Program-made: the position numbers and the translations under genes
Assembly: GCA_019054805.1 (NCBI GenBank)
Contig: JAHQIY010000013.1
Span: 248,001-312,000, forward strand
Direction of reading: 5' to 3'
Source of the DNA: Brachionus manjavacas
Lineage: Eukaryota > Rotifera > Eurotatoria > Ploima > Brachionidae
DNA length: 64,000 nucleotides
The notes under the pieces: generated by a model
Database searches by the model: none
Seen by the model: the letters and a program-made list of their open reading frames with translations, nothing else
What the model was told of the DNA's origin: nothing
Shown: positions 35,308 through 46,104 of the stretch, one piece after another
Layout of the letters: each line of letters starts with the position of its first letter
Position numbering within the stretch: the first letter of the stretch is position 1

Positions 35308-38022
35308 TTTGAGATATTAAGCTTAATTGACATTCAATAAAATGCAGTTAAATCTAAAATAAAAGAAAATAAAACTTGAAATTAAATTTGTTTAAATTAG
35401 ATTTCCCTCAAATTTTATAATAAAAAAATTCGAGTTTACAACAATAAAGTTGTCATTAGAGAAATTTGTTAAAGTATATCCATATAGAAAATAAAGTATG
35501 GGCAGGAAAATGTATCTATAAAACAAATATTAAAAAAAACAATAGATCATGGCCCATTTAATCTAAATAAAGCCAAAAAAATACTAAAGCTTGTTTAATA
35601 ATTAAACATCGCTAAGGCTTAATAGAATGGGAGTGACTATTGATTTTCGAATTTATTTTAAAAAATATTCAAAATGATATGTCAAATATATTATTATGAA
35701 AAATGAAATTATGATTTAAAAAAAATAATCAATAAATCCTTAACACTTCATTGGATTAATGAAACCTAATTTAATTAAAGTTCATGGCTTCTAAGTAATT
35801 TTTATATTAGGATATTCATATTTTTAATGTTTCAGATTTTGTCTTACCGAAAAAGACAAGTTTCACTTTAAATTTAATTTAACTATTTAAATAATTAAAA
35901 AAACCTTAAGAACAAATAAATTTAACCATTGTTGTTTGCTAAGGCTAAAGTTAAAAACAAAAATCAAAGGATAAATTAACATAAAAATGCGATATTTTGA
36001 ATGGGGTAGGAACAGAATTTTATATTTCGCCTTTTCTGTTGCCAAAATAATGAAAAAAAAAAAATTAATTTTTTATTTTAAATTATTATTCCTTAATGAT
36101 TTAGATTTATTAATAAGTTAAATCATATCAATTTGATTAAATCTTAATCTAATTTATTAATAAAAATAAAAATCTTCCAAAATGGTTTTTAAAAAATCCA
36201 AGATTATAACCCATAATTTAAATATTTTTCATTAGATTTTTTAGAAAATTCCAGATTTTGAAATTTTCTGGAGATTTAAAAAAGAATAATAATTTCGACA
36301 TAAATTTATAGATATTTCAACTTTGAATTTTTTTAACATAATTATTATTTTTATAAAGTAGAATTTTTAGAATTTTTTCTTTTGTTTGATATGAAATAAA
36401 AGAAAAGAATAAAAGACAATAGAATTGTCTATTCTGGAAGTTAGACCGTTTAACTTTTAAATTGGAATCGTCTATATTGACCGGTAAATTTTATCAAAAA
36501 ATACATGTTTATTTTGATTTCTATAATGAAAATAAAATCATTTTGGTTAATAAAATTTTTAAAGTTACCTTGAAATTTAAAATAAAATAAAAGCCTAAAT
36601 TTTTTGTGGGTGACAAAAATAACTAAAAGTGGTGACTAATTTAATCTATTTTAGCTGACTATAAAAAAACTAATTATTCTGACAAAAAAACTAAACGACT
36701 GACAAATATATATATATATTGAGATGACTTTTTAATAGTTTTTCACTGACAAAATAAAACGTTTATAGAAAGGTTTTATTTTTTTTTTATTTTATTTTAG
36801 TTCTAATTAAGCTATCTAATAATGTCATTCTCAAAGATTATAAGGAATGGACTTAAATTGTGACGTTGTCTCAAAGTTGACTCAAGCTTGAAGATGAAAT
36901 TAGGACAAAACGGTTTGTCATAATCGTCTGGAACTTCCTTCCGATTTTGGTGCCATAGTTCAAGATTTTGATTTTTTATGTCACCTCAAAATCATTAATT
37001 TGTTGTAAAAATAATTAATTAGTCAATCAAAAAGAATTTTAGTTACTCAAATCATTATTTTATCAGTCAATAAATTTATTTGTCATCAAATGTAGTTTTT
37101 TTTGTCAATAGATTTAGTCTTTTTTGTCAGGAAATTTAATTTTTTTTGTCAGTCCATTAATTGATAGCCTAAAATAAATATAAAATCAAAATAATTTTTT
37201 TAATAAAGATTAGAAAAAGTATTCTAGTCGTTTGTAAAAATAAGAGAAAAGAATTTTTTTGTATTTTCTCTTCTAGGCACCAAGTAAATATATTGGGGAG
37301 AAAATATTTCAGACTAAAATTTAATTGAATTGTTTTACTGAAAATTTAAGATTTTTCCGAATAGATGCTTGCTGAAGGTAACTATTCAGAGATGACGAAA
37401 TAAAACTAATAACAATGAATCAACATTTATACTTTTTATGCTTTTTAAAATTAACTGAACTTAAATTTTACATTTTATTTTAGGTTTCTCACGACTTATC
37501 AGTCAATTTGTTAATATATCCCTTTTTTAGCCATTATACAATTTGTTCATAATGTGTTTGTTAGATTTTAAGAAAAAATTTATAATATCAGTTTCAGTTG
37601 ATTTTCGAACAAACGACTTGTTGTTGTCCTGGTCCAATTCAGATTTCGACAAATTTTGTGTAAATATCTTGTTCAGTTCTTCATTTTTTTATATATTCTT
37701 TTTTATGAGTAATATATGGTAGGTAGGCTTTAGGTCAAATTTTTTTTATAATGACTAAGTTAAATATTAAATAGTTAAATATTAAGACTAAGTTAATTAT
37801 TGTATAAGTTTATGTGCTTAAATTAAAGCTAACGAGCTGAACTTTAATTTGAAATAGAATTCTTATCTCTGTTCCTTTGTGTTCTATTTTAATTTTGCAA
37901 AGGAATTTTTGAAATTTTGTTTTCTACTCTTTTACATGAAATCGACTTTATTTTGAATAATTTAATTCTTAACAAAAATAAAAAACTTTTTTTGACAAAA
38001 ATTAACAAATTATTTAAAAATG
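35308..38022. other. Intergenic AT-rich region upstream of myosin VI
   Basis: No gene is recognised in 2.7 kb. It includes a short TA repeat at about 36708-36720 and the TGACAAAAAAACTAA-type inverted cluster described separately. The myosin VI promoter should lie next to 35308, but no element can be defined. Confidence 0.5.
36603..37160. repeat. Inverted cluster of TGAC(A)n motifs
   Basis: Between 36603 and 36710 the motif TGACAAAAAAACTAA recurs in several variants. Between 37045 and 37160 its inverse (TAGTTTTTTTTGTCA and variants) recurs at least four times. The two clusters face each other across about 330 bp. This looks like the repeat-rich arms of a foldback or MITE-type element, but no exact ends were found. 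Confidence 0.35.
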
Positions 38023-38200
38023 AACACACCGAAACCAGTTTTATAGAGAGAACTTGCTATCGAACATATCACGAATGGAAAAGCAAATAAAGAAATTTTT
38101 GGATCATCCTAAACAAGTGTTCAAGGACTGGTACACTTGATAAAGACCTAACATTGGTCTTTTGAAAATTAATTCCATAGATAAGATGGCAACGGCGAGT
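38023..38200 (+). pseudogene. Helix-turn-helix remnant of a Tc1/mariner-type transposase
   Basis: The plus strand reads RELAIEHITNGKANKEIFGS, then after stops SVQGLVHLIK and DGNGE. This resembles the amino-terminal helix-turn-helix of Tc1-like transposases (GKxNxEIA..S..SVQ.I, then a GGN segment). Only this piece is present and it is broken by stops. The assignment is by resemblance only. Confidence 0.35.
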
Positions 38201-38404
38201 AAGTGCAATGCCAAAGATGCAATTCATATGCATAACATTTGAAACCTACTTCTTTATAAAAAGGTGTGCTAAGAGAGAAAATAAATGCATTCTGTTTTTT
38301 TACTTGTTTATTAAATAATTACTATTTATTCAATTTAAAAAAATAAATTTTGATACGGCTAACAATTGACGATCAGCAACCTTTCAAGAAGGAAGATTTA
38401 ACTT

Positions 38405-39920
38405 AGAGGGAGGATTCGAACTTAGACCTTAATATCAATTTAAGTTATTTATTGTGCATTCAATTTTAAGAAGTAATATTCGCTAAGTCCGCTTCATGGC
38501 TAATCGAAGACATTTGCTGATCAACAAGCGAGTATTCGTGATTTAAACTCACCGCATGATCAATCGGTAAGTATTTATCATTATTAAGAAATGAAACTGA
38601 TTTTTCAGGTTGAACATTTGAGTAATCATTAGTTGTAATTGACTGCATCGATCTGATAGCTAAAAAATTGAAATCAATTAATTTTATTTTTAATTTTAAC
38701 TATTAAATGGAATTCAACTGATTGTAATTAGTTCAAGGCAGTCCTAATTTTGTTCTCTCAACACAGTTCCACCAACTAATATCAAATCTAGGTTGCTTTT
38801 TTTTTTTTAAAAATCAGAGTGATTATTTTTTTTTAAATTTGCTTAGTCAAAATGATCTTAGTAGAATTATAATTCTGTCGAAACAGCACTTGTCTTTTAT
38901 TTCATTGGTCAAAATAAACTTGTCAAAATTATTTCTTTCGTATAAATTGTTGTCAATCAGTCACCGTCAAAATGAAGATTTACCATAAATTGGCGTTCTA
39001 TGTCAGCATTGGACCAACTTTTTTGTTCAAGCAAACCAAAAATTTCTACTATAATGTCGTCTTCATTTTGAGGAAATACTTTGTCTTAATTAGATCAAAT
39101 TTTTATAAGCTTTCAATTATTTATTAAATATTTGCTTGAAGGCATTGTGAATATATTACCAAATGAAAAATGATTTGATTTATTTCAGATTTTTTTCAAT
39201 TCTAAATAAAAATTAAAAACATTACAATTATCGACATAAAATATAAGGCAAATTACGTCCTAAATTTGTGATGATGAACTTATTAATTGAATTTCAAAAA
39301 GGGACAAATATAATATATTATTTATGTTTATTTTTTTAAATTAAAATTTTAAAATTTTAGAATTTTAATTAACTTTATGCAATTAAGCAATTTTTTCATA
39401 ATATTTTAGTTCGCATAGTTGGATAATAATCGTCTTGATTGAATCACACTTCGAATTTCAATTTGTTGGCAATTAATAACCTTAAAATAAAATAAGTGAT
39501 ATAGCTTTGCATGTCTATAGAAAGCGAATAGTTATAGTCGATTTTACGAAAAAAATATTTTATACAGATATCGAAGTGTAATTTAATTAGTTCGAGTTTC
39601 AAAATATGCAAAGCTATATTATAAAAAAAAAATGACTCCTGTTTAAGAAGAAAAAGGAAAACATTGTCTAAAAAATGTTGAATGATTATTTGTCCTTAAG
39701 TCTATTTCGAAACTATTAATATAAAAATCACACTAAAACCATTTATCCATTCTATTGCAATTCTATTTCCATGTTGCTCTTAACCCGATGCCTGATCTGT
39801 TCGATTAGCCATGAAGCGGACTTAGCGAATATTTCTTCTTAACTTGAGCAAAGAAAAATTGAATGTACAATAAATAAAAACTTCTTAAATTGATTTTAAG
39901 GTCAAAGTTTGATAGAGGGA
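38405..39920. repeat. Element or rearrangement bounded by roughly 110-bp inverted repeats
   Basis: The left arm 38405-38508 and right arm 39801-39920 are imperfect inverted copies. Both include TTCGATTAGCCATGAAGCGG and its continuation TTAGCGAATATT, a segment with TTATTTATTG and CATTCAATTTT, and the outer AGAGGGA region. The right arm carries an extra insert of about 10-15 bp (TTGAGCAAAGAAA). The arms enclose about 1.3 kb of AT-rich DNA and a small minus-strand terminal exon. No target duplication was identified. Confidence 0.55.
38466..38659 (-). CDS. Possible terminal exon of an unknown protein
   Basis: A 64-codon minus-strand open stretch follows a good acceptor (CAATTTTTTAG then CTATCAG at 38659) and ends at a stop at 38466. 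The translation begins IRSMQSITTNDYSNVQ and ends SISHEADLANITS; no family is recognised. The last codons are repeated in inverted orientation in the right arm of the surrounding structure (SISHEADLANISS then stop). No upstream exons were found. It could be a fragment captured by a transposon. Confidence 0.3.
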
Positions 39921-39949
39921 CAGGATTTTAATGGTAATTTTTCAAATTC

Positions 39950-42370
39950 AATTGAAGTCGGTTATGTAGGTGTAACCCAAACGACCAAATATAGACGAAG
40001 GCGTGTTGGTTCGAAAAATAAAGTACTATTCCATTGACCATCGAATGGGAAGTAAATTAAAGTCGTGTTGTGCGTATTCGTACTGATGGTCCGATTGGTA
40101 CTTCTAATCGTGTCGGAAATAATTTACGAGATCAACTGGAGCAATTAAACAATGGTTCCTTAGAAGAACTTCAAAGTCCTGCAATCACAGAAGAAAAGCG
40201 AAAGAATATTCGTCGGAATAATCAAACACGTAAACAAACTATTGAAAGGCAAAATCGCGACTCTCAAACCCATAGAGAACAAATCAGACCCCGAGCAGAC
40301 TTTGGCACGACAAACCTACCAATTATAGCTCCAAAGAGAGCGAAGGGCATATGAAACTAATGAACATATCGATGATTACTTTTAGCAGGGTTGACAACTG
40401 TTTGACCAGCAATTTCGTCTCGTGTTTAGATGTTTCGAACTCTTTGAACAGAATTGGCATCTTTTTGACCAAAAATTCCTTCACGTTTAGCAGAGTTTCA
40501 AATTGTTAAACCAGAATTGACAACTGTTTTATCAGAAATTCCGTCACTTTTAGCAGAGTTTCCAACTGTCTGACCAGAATTGGCATTTATTTAGTCAGAA
40601 AACAATGCGACAAACTAGTTTTCCTTTAAAGTTGACTCTAAAAGAATTTTAAAAGCACCGATTACACGTTCGTAATAACAATCCGAATGAATTTTTTCTC
40701 ATGAGTAAATTATTGTCAGAATTAAGATTGAAAAAAAATAATTGTGGAGGGGAGATAATAAAAAATAATTATTCGTTCAAGTGATCGATCATTGAAGCAA
40801 CGAATTGAGGCAAATTGGGCTGAACAATAAACTTTTTGAATTGGTCAGGAGTAAAATGGTTCATGGACTATGTATGCCTAATAATTCGTGTATGAAGCAT
40901 TTCGGTAATCTCTGCTCAAAAGGCTTCCCTTAATTTTATCCCTTAACCTTAAGTACAATAATGCGACAAAGAGTTCTCCCTTATACCGAACATTAGCGTG
41001 AGAGGACATGTACTTTACAATCGTTATGTAGTACCATATAACCCTAATAAGTTGAAAAAATTTCAGTGTCACATCAATGCTGAATTTTACGGTAGTTTAG
41101 GCTCCATGAAATATCTATTTAAATATGTTTCAAAGGGAATTATAATTTTAATGTTCAGGAATATACATTAGATATAGAAATTCCATTTGCAAACAGAGGC
41201 AATAATCGCGGAGTACTAAATCAGATTCAAAATCAAGACGCACTTGTTGCCGTTGATCAAGAGCAGCCTGTTGAACATGATAATGACGATAATGACGTTC
41301 AACTCAACCGGCCTGCCAACGTTAATAACACTGGTTAAAATGTCGAAGATAGGATAAATGCACCTGACGAAAACAATAACAAGGATGGCGATACTATTGA
41401 TGACGAACCTGTTGACAACAACAACAATAATGAGGATGGAGAAAATTTGGATAATGTGCCAGATAATGCAAATCTAGCAAATAATCAAGTTGTTTATGAA
41501 GAAGTTAGATTAGAACGCAAGCGCTATCTGAGTTCGATTGAGGCAGCTGATAAGATTAATGGCCACAAACGTTCCAAAATTTCGCACAAAATAATACATC
41601 TAATGTTTCATGTGGAAAATCGATAAAATGATGTATTCTATAAAGCAAAAATTGGTCGTTTTGACTACAATCAATTACAAGAACAATGTTGACTGACTTT
41701 TTTGGATTGCATGACCGAGATGTTACCGCCAATCAATTTTTTACAAGGAAATTTTAGGCTTGTATTTTTTTATTAAGAATACAAAATGTTTGTCTCTCCG
41801 TGTTCAAATCCTAGAAAGAGAATTTAGATTTCTCTTTGCATCATTGTTGTATCGAAATCATCTCGAAGATCCAAATGCACTTAAGTTGTGGGAAAAATTC
41901 AAAGACTCTATAAGTGAGTACTATGTTCATGAAATTAACCACATTTTGCGTAAGTTTTTTAAAAAAAAATTCTTTTAACTCAAAATATAAACAATTAAAC
42001 GAATTTCACTTTAGCATATTAAATTCATTTTAGCATGCTTTCGTCCAACCCTTGGCTCATTTTAACCTGCCTGAACCTGATGAGAGGAGAATAGGTTTGT
42101 GTTCCAGGGTTTTACCTCAAAATCAAGACAAATTGACTGTCAAGCAACATGCTGCTGCTATTGAATCAATCCAAGCCAACCTCAATAACGGGCAGAGAAA
42201 AAACTTTTAGCTTTATTATTATTCAACTAAATTTGAATTAATTCGATTTCTTATTAAGAATGAATTTGAAACTATTATGAAAGCAGTTCTTGATAATTGT
42301 CCAGTTCCTTCGAACAAGGGTTTTTTTCTTGATTGACTAGGTGGTAATGGAAATATAAAACTAGAAAATA
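39950..42370 (+). mobile_element. Degraded Helitron (Rep-like domain and start of helicase)
   Basis: The plus strand holds Helitron pieces in order. A basic Arg/Gln-rich leader lies at 40070-40354 (94 codons open). The Rep-like Helitron_N region is at 40860-41150, with RGHVLYNRYVVPYNPNKLKK and then CHINAEFYGSLGSMKYLF and KYVSKG. An acidic Asn/Asp-rich insert follows at 41160-41480. RKRYLSSIEAADKING is near 41520, then FRFLFASLLYRNHLEDPNAL near 41830, HAFVQPLAHFNLPEPDERRI near 42030, and an unfinished Walker A region (FFLD, stop, LGGNGN) near 42330. Stops and frame changes are frequent and the helicase is cut off. No CTRR hairpin end was found. Confidence 0.82.
40381..40617 (-). repeat. Degenerate 21-bp repeat cluster inside the Helitron
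   Basis: About eleven degenerate units with a 21-bp period. A typical unit is TTTGACCAGAATTGGCATCTG, which is the inverse orientation of the repeats at 48478-49515. The cluster separates the Helitron leader frame from its Rep region, so it either inserted there or is part of this Helitron family. Confidence 0.6.
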
Positions 42371-43639
42371 AAGCTAAAATTTGTCTATTAATTATATAAT
42401 CGATTGCGTTCTATCTTTTTTCTTTAATAATGCGGATGGAGTAATTAAAGAATAAATATCGATATTTGATATTTATTATTATTATATCTATTATATCATC
42501 GATTGCGTTCGATATTTATTATTCTAAAGGAATAAGTAACGAATAAAATTAGTTTAAATTACCTATTTTATGCTGCTTTTTGGTATTAATGAGATTACAT
42601 GTGAATTCATTGAATTTTCGAAAATTTTGTATATATTTTTCTAATTTTTTATAAAAATTTTAAATGAGACTAACTTGAGAGCTAAAAATTTTTTTCAATC
42701 ATAGTAATTGAATCACTTTGTCTCTTTTTAATGTTTATTAGAGTTGCAAATTCTCTTCCGATCGATAATTGAATTCCAGTTTTCTCTAATGAATTTTGAA
42801 AACTAAAATTAAACGAAAACTGTTGTAACAATCGATTCGTTTGTTCGTTTGATTCAAAAATCTGAAATCTATCGAACTGTATTTTAAAATCAATATTTAA
42901 ATGTGGTTGATTTATCTTATGTAAAAATTGGTCAATAATTATCTTACAGGTAAGGGTTTAGGTTTTAGGTTTAGGTTAGCGGATAAACCGCCAAATTACA
43001 AAAATGAACATTATCTAGAACAAGTTAATAATCTAATATTTACACTTGACTCAATTATTCCGATGTTCATTAGAATTCTCAAAATGGATTACTAATGATT
43101 TAAAAAAAATTTAATATTTCATTTAAAGACATTAGTAACTTCAAAATTAATATCTTCAGCTTAAGAAATTTCCGTATCTTCATTTTGGAAGCAAAACTTA
43201 AAATTAAATTTATAATAAATTAAGAACTTTTAAGCCAATTTTTCTTCAGAATCCAGGTTTAATGACAAGGCAAATTGAAAAATTTTTTTTTCTTTTTCAA
43301 TTCCTTTAATTATTGTACAGAATATTGATTCGCTACGATCCTTAATGGTCAAATAAATCAAACTTTAAAAATATTAAAAACTAAAAAAGAAATTTTAATA
43401 GGAGATACAGCAAATCGATTTTTATGTAAAAAGACTTTATCTCTTATCTTGAGCCAGATAAGAGAATGTGGCTGACTAACCTGAAGACACGTTAACTCTA
43501 ATTATTTAAAGAATCGGTAAGAAATGTTTTTACTTGTTTTCTTGACTCTGATTTATTCTCTTCGTCTAATCTGGGTGTAAGTTAAAAGTTTTAACCGGAC
43601 GAATTGAATACAATGTCGTTACATTACAGATAATAATTG
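42371..43639. other. AT-rich non-coding DNA
   Basis: No gene seen. Small features: a repeated ATCGATTGCGTTC word near 42400 and 42500; a TTTAGG-rich stretch at 42955-42980 (GGGTTTAGGTTTTAGGTTTA); and a hairpin CTCTTATCT-TGAGCC-AGATAAGAG at about 43440-43463. Confidence 0.45.
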
Positions 43640-43654
43640 CAACTTCATTCGGAT

Positions 43655-45190
43655 GAAACTATCCTCCATTCTTCTAAATTAAACATTTAATATTTATTTT
43701 AACAATTCTAGATATTTCCTTTTTAAAAGTTTTAAAAATTACGGAATGCACAGTTCTCTATTGATAAAATGGCTATAAACTTTTCGGCATTTGAATAAAT
43801 TGCTTTTTGTCCAACGTTTTTTTTAATTCAACGATTGAGATGCGCCTGAAGAGCTAATCTCTGCAAAAAATTAAAAATATTATTAATAATTAAATAAATT
43901 GAAAATTTTTTTGAAATAAAAATTAATATATTTAATTGTTTTTCATTAAATAATTTGATAATTTCTTGCTCAACAAGCTTAAATTCTACTCCATCGAACG
44001 TTACCTCTGATTTACTTTATATTTATTATTCGTTGTTAAAGTCTAGAAAGACAAAATTATTCCAACCTTAAAAATTCCTAAATATAGGTAAAATATTAAT
44101 TAAATTAAGTTAAGCTCATATTTAGGTATAGTGCTCTCCGGGTGATAAAGAATAAATTCATTGAAACGTTTATTCAAATATGACCTTTTGACTGAATATA
44201 TTTGGTGTCTATTTATTGTAATTTCAAAGTCGTGTTTATTTTAAAATAAAAATTTTAAATAAGTTTCTAGCTATCTTTTTGAACAAATTAAAAAATATTA
44301 GAATAAAATTAAAAAATGTTTCAATGGAAAAACTAATTTTTATGTTTTACTTTTTGTTTTTTGAATATTCCGAATATTTATTAAAACAAATTTGAACTTA
44401 AAAAAATAGAAATTGTATTTTCTTTTAAAATCGAATCGAAACACTTTATTTTTGCATATTGACGGTGCTCAAAAAAATCAAAGCTAAATTTTAGTTTTGA
44501 CTTTTACATGAATTTTGATTTAAACTGCTGATTTAGCAGTTCATGTTAAAAGTTTCTAAAAAAGTTTCATTTAAAAGGTTAATTTTTATTCTTAAATACA
44601 GTTCTTGTCAAAATTCTAAGATACATGAATATTTTCATTAGTTAATTCTATTTGCAATGAAAAACAGAAGTAAAAAAATAAATAATTTAATTTTAAGGTA
44701 TTTTTACAAAATTATTGTAGTTGCTATCAATTAAAATAAAAATAAGAAAAAGATATCATCGACAATACGAAATATTCACGATAAAACTTTGGCAGGTAAA
44801 AAAACAATTTTCTGATATTTGACAATTGATTTAAGAAACTTCTAAATTTAAAATTTAAACTTCCGCCCGTTGGCTTTAATTAAACTGGGAAACACTCGAC
44901 TAATTTAACAAAAAAATGAACCCCTATCTTATTCCAATTCATATCCACAAGGCGATCCAACGCTGAAAAATTAGGTAAGTAATATCTATACTAATACGGA
45001 TAATATCTATACTAATCTATCCGCGTTGGATCGCCCTGTGGATATGTATTGGAATAAGATAGGGGTTCATTTTTGTGTAAAATTAGTCGTAATTTTTAGA
45101 ACTTTTAAAAAGGAAATATATAGAATTATTAGTAAAATAAATATTAAATGTTTAATTTAGAAGAAGAGAGGATAGTAATATCTTCGACAG
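43655..45190. repeat. Inverted repeat pair flanking 1.3 kb
   Basis: The segment at about 43660-43755 (including CTTCTAAATTAAACATTTAA, TATTTCCTTTTTAAAAGTT and AAAAATTACG) is repeated inverted at about 45089-45185. Identity looks high, with a few substitutions and small gaps. The right copy overlaps the start of the gypsy integrase-chromodomain fragment, so the repeat may belong to that element or to a later inversion. Confidence 0.5.
44896..45090. repeat. Small palindromic MITE with long TIRs
   Basis: The left arm starts CGACTAATTTAACAAAAAAA and runs through TGAACCCCTATCTTATTCCA to GGCGATCCAACGC near 44973. The right arm is its inverse from GCGTTGGATCGCC near 45023 to ATTAGTCG at 45089. The arms are about 75 bp with few mismatches and flank about 50 bp that itself has a direct repeat (TAATATCTATACTAAT, twice). 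The RNA or single strand would fold into a long hairpin. Confidence 0.7.
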
Positions 45191-45462
45191 TTTTTATTAA
45201 ACGCGAAGGATTTTTAGCTTAACTCGTACCTAGATTTAAAGTTCCTTACAAAGTAAAATATAACACAAAAAGAGGAAATTATGTATTAAGTAATTCCTTA
45301 GGTGAAATGTTGGATTCAAGGGATTCATTTCCAAGACATAAATTGAAGCTAGTGATTGATGATGAAACATTACAAGTAGAAAATGCTAAAACTGAAGAAA
45401 AATTAAAACGCAAATTATCAAATAAAAAAATCTTTTATCTTACCAAATGGAAAAGCTTTTAA
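45144..45462 (+). pseudogene. Gypsy integrase C-terminus with chromodomain (chromovirus fragment)
   Basis: The plus strand encodes VPRFKVPYKVKYNTKRGNYV and DSFPRHKLKLV, the usual gypsy integrase carboxy-terminal fold. A chromodomain-like end follows, IFYLTKWKSF (normally YLVKWKGY). An in-frame TAA precedes LVPRF. Only this end of the element is present. It points to a chromovirus-type gypsy different from the two other gypsy families in the window. Confidence 0.65.
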
Positions 45463-45536
45463 CAAAAAACCAAAAAATTTTTTGCTTGTAACTAAAAACC
45501 AAAAAATTTTTTGCTTGTAACAAAAAACCAAAAAAT
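45460..45536. repeat. 29-bp tandem repeat, about 2.6 units
   Basis: The unit contains AACAAAAAACCAAAAAATTT and TTTGCTTG. Two full copies and a partial third follow directly after the chromodomain fragment. They differ by one or two bases. Confidence 0.7.
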
Positions 45537-45639
45537 ACTTCACACGTTTTACAAATTAATTTAAATTCCCTCAAATCTTGAATAAAAGGAAAATTAGCCC
45601 TCAAAAAAATTTTAAATTTTTGGAAAAACTTTCAAATCA

Positions 45640-46104
45640 GGTCTATGGAAATGACTACCAGTGCGAGAAAAAGAAGCATTTCTTAAAAACTTCATTTCAT
45701 TAATTGGACAAAAATATGAATCACTAATAACAGAAAATATTAAAATCAATGAAATGAATGCAAAATAATGGTTCATTCAAAAAAATGCAACGAAAACAAT
45801 ATGAATTGCATGGGAGAACACTGCAATTTTTCAAAATACCGGAATCAAGATACTCGTGGATGCAGGATCTTACAATAAAAAGCTTTTCTTGTAAAATAAC
45901 ACCAAAAAAATTATATCAGCTAAAAGCAAAAATGATACATTATTTAGTAGTTACTGAAAACCAATAGACCTTAAATGAATTCTAGAAAATTTAATAATTA
46001 TTTGGGATAAAAAAGTTATTCATGAATGTCCCTTATTTATTATAAGCTATGAAAAATTTGCTTTAAAATTTAATAATCACGTATTAATAAGAGAATCAAT
46101 ATTA
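45640..46104 (+). pseudogene. Unidentified mobile-element-like protein, part 1 (split by pogo copy 1)
   Basis: Three plus-strand frames carry a protein-like sequence with stops: EAFLKNFISLIGQKYESLIT, ENTAIFQNTGIKILVDAGSY, KKLYQLKAKMIHYLVVTENQ and ECPLFIISYEKFALKFNN, ending HVLIRESIL at the pogo insertion. The last 57 bases also occur before the second pogo copy. The family is not recognised. It continues in part 2 at 48100. Confidence 0.45.

Noticed and set aside
42950..42985. Interstitial telomere repeat (TTTAGG-rich)
   Set aside because: Only about four imperfect units occur, with no telomeric context; the stretch is too short to support the call.
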